Source of the DNA: JBPYFK01 sp051984675
GTDB lineage: Bacteria > Actinomycetota > Actinomycetes > Mycobacteriales > Pseudonocardiaceae
Assembly (NCBI GenBank): GCA_051984675.1
Contig: JBPYFK010000040.1
Span: forward strand, 1 to 11,503
Direction: 5' to 3'
DNA: 11,503 nucleotides
A model generated the notes under the pieces. It made no database searches, was not told the DNA's origin, and saw nothing but the letters and a program-made list of their open reading frames with translations. A program made the translations under genes and the position numbers. Below are positions 1-7,272 of this stretch, piece after piece; positions within the stretch are counted from its first letter, which is position 1; each line of letters opens with the position of its first letter.

Positions 1-419
1 TCCTCGGCCAGGTAGAACTCGATCCTCTCACTGCTCAGCCCCGGCGACGAGTACGTCGTGAGCAGGTGGCTCCAGCGTCCCGCGACCACCAGGCCCTCCT
101 CGCGGAGCTCCCGGCGGGCCGCCTCGAGGGGATCCTCGCCGACCACGTCGAGCAGCCCGGCGGGCAGCTCCACGAGCCGCATCGCCACCGGGTGCCGGTA
201 CTGGTGCAGCACCAGCGCCCGCTGCTGCTCGTCGACGGCCAGGATCACCACGGCGCCCGGATGCTCCAGCACCAGCCGGCTGAACTGGTCGTCCGGCTGG
301 TCCGGGACGCTCACCTGGTCAAGGTGCACCGCGAAGGGCGCGGCGCCGTCCCAGACCTTCTCGACCGTCTGCACCGGCCACCGCTGCGGCCGGTCGGCCA
401 GCTCGGGTTCGTCCGCCAA
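1..419 (-). CDS. NUDIX hydrolase, ADP-ribose pyrophosphatase type (Rv1700-like), 3' end outside window
   Basis: Likely hydrolyses ADP-ribose or a related nucleoside diphosphate derivative in the cytoplasm. The 139 visible residues hold the N-terminal strand region, then the family marker ELPAGLLDV (about 84-92) and a Nudix box at about 88-111 containing RELREE, which supplies the metal-binding glutamates. After the box, TTYSSPGLSSE and FYLAE match the ADP-ribose pyrophosphatase pattern. The start is a TTG at 417-419. It is the only usual start codon in this frame between an upstream in-frame stop inside pyrG and the conserved region, and a GAGGG Shine-Dalgarno lies 8 nt before it. The gene begins 4 nt after the pyrG stop, so the two are almost certainly cotranscribed. 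One oddity: the box glycine after EE is displaced (EEGLV where relatives have EEVGL or EEAGL). Family assignment is firm; the exact substrate is inferred from Rv1700. Confidence 0.88.
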   Translation of the reverse strand, partial: MADEPELADRPQRWPVQTVEKVWDGAAPFAVHLDQVSVPDQPDDQFSRLVLEHPGAVVILAVDEQQRALVLHQYRHPVAMRLVELPAGLLDVVGEDPLEAARRELREEGLVVAGRWSHLLTTYSSPGLSSERIEFYLAE

Positions 420-423
420 CGGG

Positions 424-2127
424 TCAGCCCTCGTCGGCGACGCGGCGCAGCGCCGCCTCGTCGATGGGGAAGCGCAGCTCGCGCTGCCGCTCGATGGCCG
501 CCCCGATCAGGCCGGCGAACAGCGGGTGCGGCCGGGTCGGCCGGGACCGCAGCTCGGGGTGCGCCTGGGTGGACACGTAGTAGGGATGCTCCTCGCGGGG
601 CAGCTCGACGAACTCGACCAGGCTGTTGTCCGGGGAGGTCCCGGAGAACACCAGCCCGGCCTTCTCCAGCCGGTCCCGGTAGGCGTTGTTGACCTCGTAG
701 CGGTGCCGGTGCCGCTCCTCGACCTTCGGCTCGCCGTACGCCTCACGCACCACCGAGCCGTCCTTGAGCTCGGCCGGGTAGAGCCCGAGCCGCATGGTGC
801 CGCCGAGGTTGCCGTCCCCGGACACGAACTTCTGCTGCTCGGCCATCGTCGCGATCACCGGCTCGGCGCAGCTGGGATGGAACTCGGTGGAGTCCGCGTC
901 CGGGATGTCCGCGACGTTGCGGGCGTACTCGATCACCATGCACTGCAGGCCGAGGCACAGCCCGAGGGTCGGGATCCGGTGGCTGCGCGCATACTCCAGC
1001 GCGCCGACCTTGCCCTCGATGCCGCGGATGCCGAAGCCGCCCGGCACGCAGACCGCGTCGACGTCGGCGAGCAGCCGGGCCGCGCCCTCCGTGGTCTGGC
1101 ACTCGTCGGAGGGCACCCAGACCAGGTCCACCTTCGCCTCGTGCGCGAACCCGCCGGCGCGCAGCGCCTCGGCCACCGACAGGTAGGCGTCCGGCAGGTC
1201 GACGTACTTGCCGACCAGCGCGATCCGCACCTTCTCGCTCGGATTGTGCACCCGGTCCAGCAGGTCGCCCCACACCTTCCAGTCCACGTCCCGGAAGGGC
1301 AGGCCGAGCCGGCGCACCAGGTACGCGTCCAGCCCCTCGCTGTGCAGCACGCGCGGAATGTCATAGATCGACGGCGCGTCCGGGCAGGCCACCACACCGT
1401 CTGAGTCCACGTCGCACATCAGCGCGATCTTGTTCTTGACGTCCTTGGACAGCTCCCGGTCCGCCCGGCACACCAGCGCGTCCGGCTGGATACCGATGTT
1501 GCGCAATGCCGCCACGGAGTGCTGCGTCGGCTTGGTCTTCAGCTCGCCGGACGGCGCCAGGTACGGCACCAGCGAGACGTGCAGGAAGAAGCAGTTGTCC
1601 CGGCCGACGTCGTGCCGGACCTGCCGGCAGGCTTCCAGGAACGGCAGCGACTCGATGTCCCCGACCGTTCCGCCGACCTCGGTGATCACGACGTCGGGGC
1701 GGCGGCCGTCCTCGTCGGGCTCGGCCATCGCCCGGATGCGGGCTTTGATGTGGTCGGTGATGTGCGGGATGACCTGGACGGTGTCGCCCAGGTACTCGCC
1801 ACGCCGCTCCTTGGCGATCACCGCCGAGTACACCTGGCCGGTGGTGACGTTGGCGTTGCGGGTGAGGTCGCGGTCCAGGAACCGTTCGTAGTGGCCGATG
1901 TCGAGGTCGGTCTCGGCTCCGTCCTCGGTGACGAACACCTCACCGTGCTGGAACGGGTTCATCGTCCCCGGGTCCACGTTGAGGTAAGGGTCGAGCTTCT
2001 GCATCGTGACGCGCAGTCCGCGCGAGGTCAGAAGCTGACCGAGACTGGAGGCGGTGAGCCCCTTGCCGAGCGAGGAGGCGACACCCCCCGTGACGAAGAC
2101 GTGCTTGATTGTTCGTGCTTGCGGCAC
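424..2127 (-). CDS. pyrG: CTP synthase (glutamine-hydrolysing)
   Basis: Makes CTP from UTP, ATP and glutamine, the last step of de novo pyrimidine nucleotide synthesis. The 567-residue length is normal. The N-terminal amidoligase domain (about 1-275) opens with the P-loop-like GGVASSLGKG (14-23) and keeps MQKLDPYLNVDPGTMNPFQH (42-61) and ITEVGGTVGDIES (148-160). The class I glutamine amidotransferase domain (about 300-550) has the nucleophile Cys391 in GLCLGLQ, the oxyanion-hole region PGGFG (362-366) and the His523/Glu525 pair in QAHPEL. All catalytic residues appear present. The start is GTG at 2125-2127, with GGGGAG 5 nt upstream, and gives the usual short N-terminus before KHVFVTGG. It is preceded by a 143 bp leader after mctB and followed within 4 nt by the NUDIX gene. 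Confidence 0.98.
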   Translation of the reverse strand: MPQARTIKHVFVTGGVASSLGKGLTASSLGQLLTSRGLRVTMQKLDPYLNVDPGTMNPFQHGEVFVTEDGAETDLDIGHYERFLDRDLTRNANVTTGQVYSAVIAKERRGEYLGDTVQVIPHITDHIKARIRAMAEPDEDGRRPDVVITEVGGTVGDIESLPFLEACRQVRHDVGRDNCFFLHVSLVPYLAPSGELKTKPTQHSVAALRNIGIQPDALVCRADRELSKDVKNKIALMCDVDSDGVVACPDAPSIYDIPRVLHSEGLDAYLVRRLGLPFRDVDWKVWGDLLDRVHNPSEKVRIALVGKYVDLPDAYLSVAEALRAGGFAHEAKVDLVWVPSDECQTTEGAARLLADVDAVCVPGGFGIRGIEGKVGALEYARSHRIPTLGLCLGLQCMVIEYARNVADIPDADSTEFHPSCAEPVIATMAEQQKFVSGDGNLGGTMRLGLYPAELKDGSVVREAYGEPKVEERHRHRYEVNNAYRDRLEKAGLVFSGTSPDNSLVEFVELPREEHPYYVSTQAHPELRSRPTRPHPLFAGLIGAAIERQRELRFPIDEAALRRVADEG

Positions 2128-2186
2128 CGAGGCTCCCCGTGGTCAACGCCGTCGCCGGGCTTGTATATCTGCGCTGGCAGGACGGC

Positions 2187-2201
2187 TCACTCCGTCACTC
2201 C
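2187..2201. repeat. 7-bp direct repeat in pyrG leader
   Basis: TCACTCC occurs twice, separated by one base (period 8). It lies between the putative -10 element and the pyrG start, within the predicted leader. It could be an operator or chance; nothing else in the window repeats it. Confidence 0.25.
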
Positions 2202-2212
2202 CACGGGATTCC

Positions 2213-2218
2213 AGCCTA
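2213..2218 (-). promoter_or_regulatory. Possible -10 element for pyrG
   Basis: The minus strand reads TGTTAGGCTGGAAT, and TAGGCT fits the actinobacterial TANNNT -10 pattern. No convincing TTGACA-like -35 lies 16-18 bp upstream. The implied 5' leader would be about 80 nt. This is a pattern match only. Confidence 0.3.
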
Positions 2219-2270
2219 ACACCCGGACCGGCCCACGTAGCACACCCCGCCCGAGCGAGATCGTGCACGG

Positions 2271-3227
2271 CTATGGCGCGGGGGCCGGGCCGTCATGCGC
2301 GTTGCCAGCGATGCCGAAGTGCCCCGTGTGATGGTCGAGTTGCTGGCGCAGCGCCAGCACCGTGGCCACCCGCCCGGCTGCCGTGTCGACGTCGTCCACC
2401 GTCGACAGCGCCGACGATCCCGCGGGGTCCGCCCGGACAGCCGCGACGGGACCGGACCCGTCCGCCGATCCCACGCGACCCGCCAGCACAGCCTGGGTGC
2501 CGGAACGGTTGAACTCGGTCGCGAGCCCGGCAAGGGCGTTGGCCGGATCACCCCGCCCCACCGGGCTGCCGCCGGTCACGACCACGGCGAGTTGGGCGGG
2601 TTCGACTCCCTGGTTCGCCACCTCTTGGCCGGCACCCGGTCGGGTCGTGACGAAGCCGCCGTCGATCAAACCGCCGAACGCGGCGGCCTGCTCCTCGGGC
2701 GTGGCCTGCGGTTGGTTCGACTGCGGGTTCGTCAGGGTCACAGCACTCAGCAACGCTCCGGCCAGCGTTCCCGGGTTCGACACTGTCGGCAACTGCGCGC
2801 CCGCCGGGACCAGCCGGGTGACGATGTCCCGGAGCTGGTCGGCCCGGTTCGGTTCCACGAAGGCGTCCGTGAGCCGAACCTCCCCGGTGACGGTCGCGCC
2901 GGCAGCACCAAGCAGCTGCCGGACCCCGTCGACATCCTGCTGCTGCGCGTCCGGCGCGGCGACGAGCACGACACTGCGCTGATCAAGCTCGCCGCGCACG
3001 GCACGCGGCCCGGTCGCTGCCGCGAACCGGTCCGCGCCGACCACCCGCGCGTTCGACGCGTCGCGCTCGGCACGCAGGTGATCGGTCTGCGCGCGCAGGC
3101 CGTCCGGGGCGCCGCCCGCGCTGGGAAGCACCTGGTCGGTACCGGAGGTCGAGCCGAACACGACACCGACCGCCAGCGCCAGAAACACCGCGGCCAGCGA
3201 CACCACGTGGTACCGCAACGAGATCAC
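2271..3227 (-). CDS. steB: MctB/SteB family membrane-anchored protein (Rv1698-like)
   Basis: Family of M. tuberculosis Rv1698, called MctB and described as a copper-efflux channel. The Corynebacterium counterpart is, as I recall, SteB, partner of SteA in septal cell separation. The 318-residue protein is close to the 314 of Rv1698. It opens with ISLRYHVVSLAAVFLALAVG, an uncleaved signal-anchor-like segment (about 8-25), followed by a short charged helix (about 44-62), then an alternating alpha/beta domain with VVVTGG and the STVDDVDTAAGR motif typical of the family. The start is GTG at 3225-3227, which overlaps the steA stop as GTGA and matches the conserved MISLR start; a longer in-frame reading upstream would lie wholly inside steA. 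GGGGG precedes the start. There is no Cys and no internal Met. Four His cluster near the C-terminus (299, 300, 303, 311). The function in this organism could be copper handling or division, and context favours the latter. Confidence 0.87.
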   Translation of the reverse strand: MISLRYHVVSLAAVFLALAVGVVFGSTSGTDQVLPSAGGAPDGLRAQTDHLRAERDASNARVVGADRFAAATGPRAVRGELDQRSVVLVAAPDAQQQDVDGVRQLLGAAGATVTGEVRLTDAFVEPNRADQLRDIVTRLVPAGAQLPTVSNPGTLAGALLSAVTLTNPQSNQPQATPEEQAAAFGGLIDGGFVTTRPGAGQEVANQGVEPAQLAVVVTGGSPVGRGDPANALAGLATEFNRSGTQAVLAGRVGSADGSGPVAAVRADPAGSSALSTVDDVDTAAGRVATVLALRQQLDHHTGHFGIAGNAHDGPAPAP

Positions 3228-4444
3228 GGCAGCACCCCCGTAATCGACATCAGACCCTTGAGATGGGCGGACATCTGGTGCCACGCCCCGACAACATCGG
3301 CCCAGTGCGGCGCGGGACCGGTCGCGGGCGGGGCCTTCCCGGAGACCGCCAGAGCAACGAAGACCACCGCGAACACCGACGAGACCAGCAACAGGACCGC
3401 GCTGGTCGGCGTGCGGGCGGCCTGCAACGTCAGCACCGCCTCCGAACTGACGACCTTGCCGCCCAGCCGCAACCGGGTCAGGAAGGTGGAGGGGTTCGAT
3501 CCGCTGCGGCCCCGATCCAGGAACTCGTGCAGGGTCGCCTCGAAACCGACCGTGATCACCAGCCGCGCCCGGTGCGCGTCGGCGAGCAGCAGCGCGAGAT
3601 CTTCGGGATTGGCCGAGGCGGGGAAGGTGACCGCGCCGATACCGAGATCCTGGATGCGTTCCAGGCCCGGTGCGTACCCGTCCAGGTGTGCCGGGATCAC
3701 CACCTCCGAAGCGCGCTTGAGCGTCTCCGTCCCGATGCCGTCCGGGTCACCCACGATCACGTCCGGTCGCAGGCCCGCGCTGCGCAACGTGTCCGCACCC
3801 GAGTCCACGCCGATCAGGACCGGCCGGTAGTCCCTGATGTAACGCTTGAGGCGCTTGAGCTCTCGTCCGTGCCCGTAGCCGGGGGCTACCACCAGCACCT
3901 GGCGCCCCTGCATCGGCACCCGCAGCTCGGGCACGCCGACACCGTCGAGCATCAGCATCCGCTCGCAGCGCAGGAACTCGATGGTGTTCGCGGAGAACGC
4001 CTCCAGCTGGGCGGACATCCCCGCCTTGGCCTCGATCATCTGGTCGGCGACGGACTCGGGGGTCTGCTCGACACCCCGCACGATCTCCTGCTCCCCGACG
4101 TAAACCCCGCCGTCGTGCAGCCGGATGCGGGCGCCGTCGGAGATCCGGTGCAGTGCCTCGGGACCGACGTCGTCGATGAGCACGATCCCCGCCGCCAGCA
4201 GCATGTCCGGGCCGAGGTTGGGAAACCGCCCGGAGATGGACCCGGAGGCGTTGATCACCCCCGCCACCCTGGCCGCCACCAGCGCGTCGGCCGTGCGCCG
4301 ATCCAGGTCCGCCTGGTCGAGGACGGCGATGTCTCCGGGCCGCACCCGGCGCAGGAGGTCTTCGGTACGCCGGTGCACCCGGGCAGTGCCGACCACCCCG
4401 GGCAGGTTCGCCTCCCGCCGAGCACGCAGGCCACTGAGCTTCAT
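3224..4444 (-). CDS. steA: SteA-type putative cytokinetic ring protein (Rv1697-like)
   Basis: Homologue of Rv1697 and corynebacterial SteA, a membrane-tethered protein implicated in daughter-cell separation with SteB and peptidoglycan hydrolases. The 406 residues start MKLSGLRARR and contain the family segments GTARVHRRT (19-27), NASGSISGRFPNLGP (65-79) and GNTIEF-like SANTIEF (151-157). A thiamin pyrophosphokinase-like region follows, with GVDSGADTL (212-220) and PDVIVGDPD (227-235), and then SNPSTFLTRLR (316-326). A single transmembrane helix spans about 348-368, followed by a short ~38-residue tail that is probably external. ATG at 4442-4444 agrees with the family N-terminus, although no good Shine-Dalgarno precedes it. 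The stop overlaps the start of mctB/steB by 4 nt, which indicates translational coupling. Kinase activity is not implied by the fold resemblance. Confidence 0.9.
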   Translation of the reverse strand: MKLSGLRARREANLPGVVGTARVHRRTEDLLRRVRPGDIAVLDQADLDRRTADALVAARVAGVINASGSISGRFPNLGPDMLLAAGIVLIDDVGPEALHRISDGARIRLHDGGVYVGEQEIVRGVEQTPESVADQMIEAKAGMSAQLEAFSANTIEFLRCERMLMLDGVGVPELRVPMQGRQVLVVAPGYGHGRELKRLKRYIRDYRPVLIGVDSGADTLRSAGLRPDVIVGDPDGIGTETLKRASEVVIPAHLDGYAPGLERIQDLGIGAVTFPASANPEDLALLLADAHRARLVITVGFEATLHEFLDRGRSGSNPSTFLTRLRLGGKVVSSEAVLTLQAARTPTSAVLLLVSSVFAVVFVALAVSGKAPPATGPAPHWADVVGAWHQMSAHLKGLMSITGVLP

Positions 4445-4520
4445 GCGCGGATAGTGTCAACCAGCGCACACGGGGTGATGCCGCCACGCCCGATCGACGC
4501 CGCTATTCAGCCCTCCGTGT
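4445..4520 (-). other. recN-steA intergenic gap
   Basis: This 76 bp gap separates the recN stop from the steA start. On the minus strand there is a TTGACA hexamer only 10 nt before the steA ATG, too close to act as a -35 for this start. I see no terminator hairpin with a U-run and no clear Shine-Dalgarno. Readthrough from recN is plausible. Confidence 0.4.
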
Positions 4521-6293
4521 TCACCCGTTCAAACCGGTGTCGAACTCCGCTTTGTGCGCGGCGGCGGTCGCGAGCAGCTCCTCGGCGTGCGCTCGGCCAG
4601 TCTCGGTGGAGTCCAGCCCGGCCAGCATCCGCGCCAGCTCGGCGACCCGCTGTTCATCGGAGACCGTCCGCACGTCGCTGCGGGTGAAACCACCGCCGCC
4701 GGAGCCCTTGTCCACCACCAGGTGCCGATCCGCGTACGCGGCGACCTGCGCCAGGTGGGTCACCACGATCACCTGGTGGGAGCGGGCCAGCTTGGCCAGC
4801 CGCCGACCGATCTCCACGGCCGCACGACCACCGACCCCGGCGTCGACCTCATCGAAGACCAACGTCGGCACGGTGTCGGCGTCGGCGAGCACGACCTCCA
4901 GTCCCAGCATCACGCGGGACAGCTCACCGCCGGAGGCACCCTTGTGGATCGGCAGCGACGGCGCCCCGGAATGCGCGACGAGCCGCAGCTCCACCTCGTC
5001 GATGCCGTCCGGCCCGGCGACGAGCTGCGCGTTCCCCACGGTCAACGCGAGTTCATCGCCGCCGGAAGCCTCGCGGCTGCGCACCAGCACGTCCAGCATC
5101 GCCTGGGCCATCGCCAGGCCGGACAGCTCGGCGGTGACGGCCTCGGACAGGCGTGTCGCCGCATCCACCCGGACCCGGGACAGGGTCACCGCGTGTTCGG
5201 CGAGTTCCTGGGCGAGGTCGTCGCGCCGCCTGGCCAGCTCCGCGAGCGCCTCCTCGGACGTGTCCATTGCGGACAGTCGTTGCTCGGCGTCGGCCGCCCA
5301 GGCGAGCACACCATCGACGTCAGCGGCGTACTTGCGGGTCAGCGATTTGAGCTCGGCCTGCCGCGCCAGCACCTGCTCCAGCCGCGCCGGGTCGGCGTCC
5401 AGCTCGTCGAGGTAGCCGCCGAGTTCGGAACCGACGTCGGCGAGCAGGGTCGCCGCTTCCGCCAACCGTGACTCCAGCTCGCGCAGTGCCTCGTCGTCGG
5501 TGCCCGTGAGCCGCCGCCGGGCGTCCGCAATCAGTCCCAGCGCCCCGGGCACGTCCGGGTCACCGTCCGCCGCACCCGACACCGCCTGCTGCGCTCCCGA
5601 CGCCGCTTCCCGCAGTTGCTCCGCGTCCGCGAGCCGCTTGGCCTGCTGCACGAGGTCGGCGTCCTCGCCCGGCTGCGGCGCCACCGCCGCGATCTCCTGC
5701 ACGCCGTGCCGCAGCATCTCCGCCTCACGGGCAAGCTCGGCGGACCGCTCGGTGCGTTCCCGCAGCTCGCGGATCACCGCCAGCCACTCCTCGCGCACGC
5801 GCCGGTACTCGGCCAGCGGGCGAGCCACCGCCGCACCGGCGAAGCGGTCGAGCACGGCACGCTGTTCGTGCGCTCGCAACAGCCGCAGCTGGTCGTTCTG
5901 ACCGTGCACCGCCAACGCCTGCTCAGCGACATCGGACAGCACGGTGTTGGGCACCGCCCGGCCGCCCAAGTGGGCACGCGAGCGACCGTCCGCGTTCACC
6001 GTACGAACCGCGATCAGACTGCCGTCGTCATCAGGCTCGGCACCGGCTTCCGCCGCGACCTTCGCCGCCGGCGCGTCCACCGGAAGCTCGAACCGGCCTT
6101 CGACCACTGCCCGATCGGCCCCGCTGCGAACCCGCGACGCGTCCGCGCGACCGCCGCTGAGCAGGTGCAGTCCCGTGACCACCATCGTCTTACCGGCTCC
6201 GGTCTCACCGGTGACCACGGTCAACCCGGAGCCCAGTTCGAGCGTGGCGTCCTCGATGACGCCCAGTCCCTGGATGCGCATCTCCGCCAACAC
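4521..6293 (-). CDS. recN: DNA repair protein RecN (SMC-like ATPase)
   Basis: RecN is an SMC-family ATPase that acts early in double-strand break repair by holding DNA ends together. The protein has 590 residues (M. tuberculosis RecN has about 587). Walker A GETGAGKT is at 29-36, followed by MVVTGLHLLSGGRAD and HGQNDQLRLL, then long alpha-helical coiled-coil arms (about 180-400) rich in Glu, Arg and Ala. The ABC signature SGGELSR is at 454-460, Walker B TLVFDEVDAG starts at 477, and the switch region VVTHLAQVAAYAD contains His513. I chose GTG at 6291-6293 because LAEMRI aligns with the mycobacterial LTEIRI start and AGGG lies 8 nt upstream. ATG at 6281 or GTG at 6302 are alternatives. An in-frame reading extends to 6635, but that part overlaps nadK and lacks family similarity. 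It sits 85 bp after nadK. Confidence 0.95.
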   Translation of the reverse strand: MLAEMRIQGLGVIEDATLELGSGLTVVTGETGAGKTMVVTGLHLLSGGRADASRVRSGADRAVVEGRFELPVDAPAAKVAAEAGAEPDDDGSLIAVRTVNADGRSRAHLGGRAVPNTVLSDVAEQALAVHGQNDQLRLLRAHEQRAVLDRFAGAAVARPLAEYRRVREEWLAVIRELRERTERSAELAREAEMLRHGVQEIAAVAPQPGEDADLVQQAKRLADAEQLREAASGAQQAVSGAADGDPDVPGALGLIADARRRLTGTDDEALRELESRLAEAATLLADVGSELGGYLDELDADPARLEQVLARQAELKSLTRKYAADVDGVLAWAADAEQRLSAMDTSEEALAELARRRDDLAQELAEHAVTLSRVRVDAATRLSEAVTAELSGLAMAQAMLDVLVRSREASGGDELALTVGNAQLVAGPDGIDEVELRLVAHSGAPSLPIHKGASGGELSRVMLGLEVVLADADTVPTLVFDEVDAGVGGRAAVEIGRRLAKLARSHQVIVVTHLAQVAAYADRHLVVDKGSGGGGFTRSDVRTVSDEQRVAELARMLAGLDSTETGRAHAEELLATAAAHKAEFDTGLNG

Positions 6294-6300
6294 AGCAAGC

Positions 6301-6306
6301 ACCCTA
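6301..6306 (-). promoter_or_regulatory. Possible -10 element giving a leaderless recN transcript
   Basis: The minus strand has TAGGGT 7 nt before the recN GTG, with TTCGCG (3 of 6 matches to TTGACA) 16 bp further upstream. This spacing would start transcription at or next to the start codon, as in leaderless actinobacterial mRNAs. The same AGGG can instead be the Shine-Dalgarno of a readthrough transcript from nadK. Confidence 0.3.
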
Positions 6307-6337
6307 GCGTCATCGGTCCACACGCGAAGCCCCCGTA

Positions 6338-6353
6338 TCGAACAGGGCAGCGA
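6338..6353. promoter_or_regulatory. Degenerate LexA-like site upstream of recN
   Basis: TCGAACAGGGCAGCGA matches the actinobacterial SOS-box pattern TCGAAC-N4-GTTCGA at 9 of 12 positions: the left half is perfect and the right half has 3 of 6. It lies about 45 bp before the recN start and just upstream of the possible -35. recN is an SOS gene in several bacteria. The imperfect half-site keeps confidence low. Confidence 0.2.
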
Positions 6354-6378
6354 AGTTGCGGTGTCCGGCGCTCGCCGG

Positions 6379-7272
6379 TCATTCGGTCGGCGGCCCCCGC
6401 CAGCCCTGCACCGGCAGTTCGAACTTGCGCACCAAACGGTCGGTGAACGACATCTCGCGTGGCCACACCAGCCGTAACGGGCTCTCGCCTTCCCGAACCT
6501 CCACCCGAGTCCCGGGGGGTAGGTCGAAGTGCCGTTGCCCGTCGCAGGACAACACGGCCGGGTGCCCCCCAGGTTCGACCTCGATCGCGACCAGCGACTG
6601 CCGGGACACCACCAGCGGCTTGGCGAACAGCGCATGCGCGTTGCTGGGCACCACCAGCAGCGCCTGCACCTCCGGCCAGACCACTGGACCGCCGGCGGAA
6701 AACGCGTACGCCGTCGAACCGGTCGGTGTCGAGCACAGCACGCCGTCGCAGCCGAATGCCGACACCGGGTGCCCGTCCACCTCGATGATCACATCGAGGA
6801 TGCGCTCCCGACTGCTCTTCTCCACGCTGGCCTCGTTCAGCGCCCAGGTCGTGGCGAGCACGTCACCGTCCAGCTTCGCGGTCACGTCGATGGTCATCCG
6901 ATCCTCGACGTGGTAACCACCCTCGATCACCGCGTGCACCGCGTCGTCCAGCGCGTCCGAGTCCGCGCCCGCCAGGAAACCGACCCTGCCGAGGTTGACG
7001 CCGAACACCGGCACCCCGGCGGGCCGCGCCAGCTCGGCCGCACGCAGGAGCGTGCCGTCCCCGCCGAGCACGAGCACCAGTTCGGTCCCCACGGCCGCCG
7101 AGGGGCCACGAGCGACCACTCGCGTGTAGCAGTCCGGGCTGACTTCGGGGGCCTCCCCAGCGAGCACGCGCACCCGCATCCCGGCGGCGATCAGCCGAGC
7201 CGCCACTTTCTCCGCGGTGCGGAGGTTGTGCTGCCTGCCGGTGTGCACCACCAGCAGAACCTCACGGGTCAC
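6379..7272 (-). CDS. nadK: NAD kinase (ATP/polyphosphate-type)
   Basis: Phosphorylates NAD to NADP in the cytoplasm and sets the NADPH pool. The 297-residue protein begins VTREVLLVVHTGR and carries the diagnostic GGDGT (70-74), NLGRVGFL (93-100), the NE pair (146-147) in LNEASVEK, and the DGVLCSTPTGSTAYAFSAGG segment (176-195). All key residues are present. The start is GTG at 7270-7272, preceded by AAAGGGG, and lies inside the end of tlyA (11 bp overlap). A longer in-frame reading to 7509 is rejected because it lies within tlyA and lacks family similarity. Downstream, recN follows after 85 bp. The tlyA-nadK-recN order is conserved in actinobacteria. Confidence 0.96.
   Translation of the reverse strand: MTREVLLVVHTGRQHNLRTAEKVAARLIAAGMRVRVLAGEAPEVSPDCYTRVVARGPSAAVGTELVLVLGGDGTLLRAAELARPAGVPVFGVNLGRVGFLAGADSDALDDAVHAVIEGGYHVEDRMTIDVTAKLDGDVLATTWALNEASVEKSSRERILDVIIEVDGHPVSAFGCDGVLCSTPTGSTAYAFSAGGPVVWPEVQALLVVPSNAHALFAKPLVVSRQSLVAIEVEPGGHPAVLSCDGQRHFDLPPGTRVEVREGESPLRLVWPREMSFTDRLVRKFELPVQGWRGPPTE

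Larger units (their letters stand above)
2128..2270 (-). other. pyrG leader / intergenic region
   Basis: This is the non-coding stretch between the mctB stop and the pyrG start. On the minus strand it holds a TAGGCT hexamer about 85 nt before pyrG, a 7-bp direct repeat (TCACTCC on the plus strand at 2187-2193 and 2195-2201), a weak 5-bp hairpin (2181-2185 with 2192-2196), and the GGGGAG Shine-Dalgarno. I see no terminator with a U-run for mctB and no clear riboswitch. The region is long enough to carry a promoter and an attenuation-type leader, but the sequence alone does not prove either. Confidence 0.5.

Noticed and set aside
58..1404. 448-codon plus-strand frame opposite pyrG and the NUDIX gene
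   Set aside because: Antisense of well-supported genes, with low-complexity composition and no motif.
3228..3284. N-terminal extension of mctB/steB
   Set aside because: The extension is within steA; the conserved MISLR-type start at 3227 overlaps the steA stop.
4455..4460. TTGACA hexamer (minus strand) before steA
   Set aside because: It is only 10 nt before the ATG, so a -10 at normal spacing would fall inside the gene and none is seen.
3263..4687. 474-codon plus-strand frame opposite steA and the end of recN
   Set aside because: Typical antisense shadow in high-GC DNA. It crosses two convincing genes and an intergenic gap and has no recognisable domain.
6365..6378. Hairpin CCGGCGCTCGCCGG just after the nadK stop
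   Set aside because: Short stem, no U-run on either side, and such GC palindromes are common in this DNA. Not called a terminator.
6294..6635. N-terminal extension of recN by about 114 codons
   Set aside because: Overlaps nadK in another frame and lacks RecN similarity. GTG at 6293 with AGGG upstream fits the family start.
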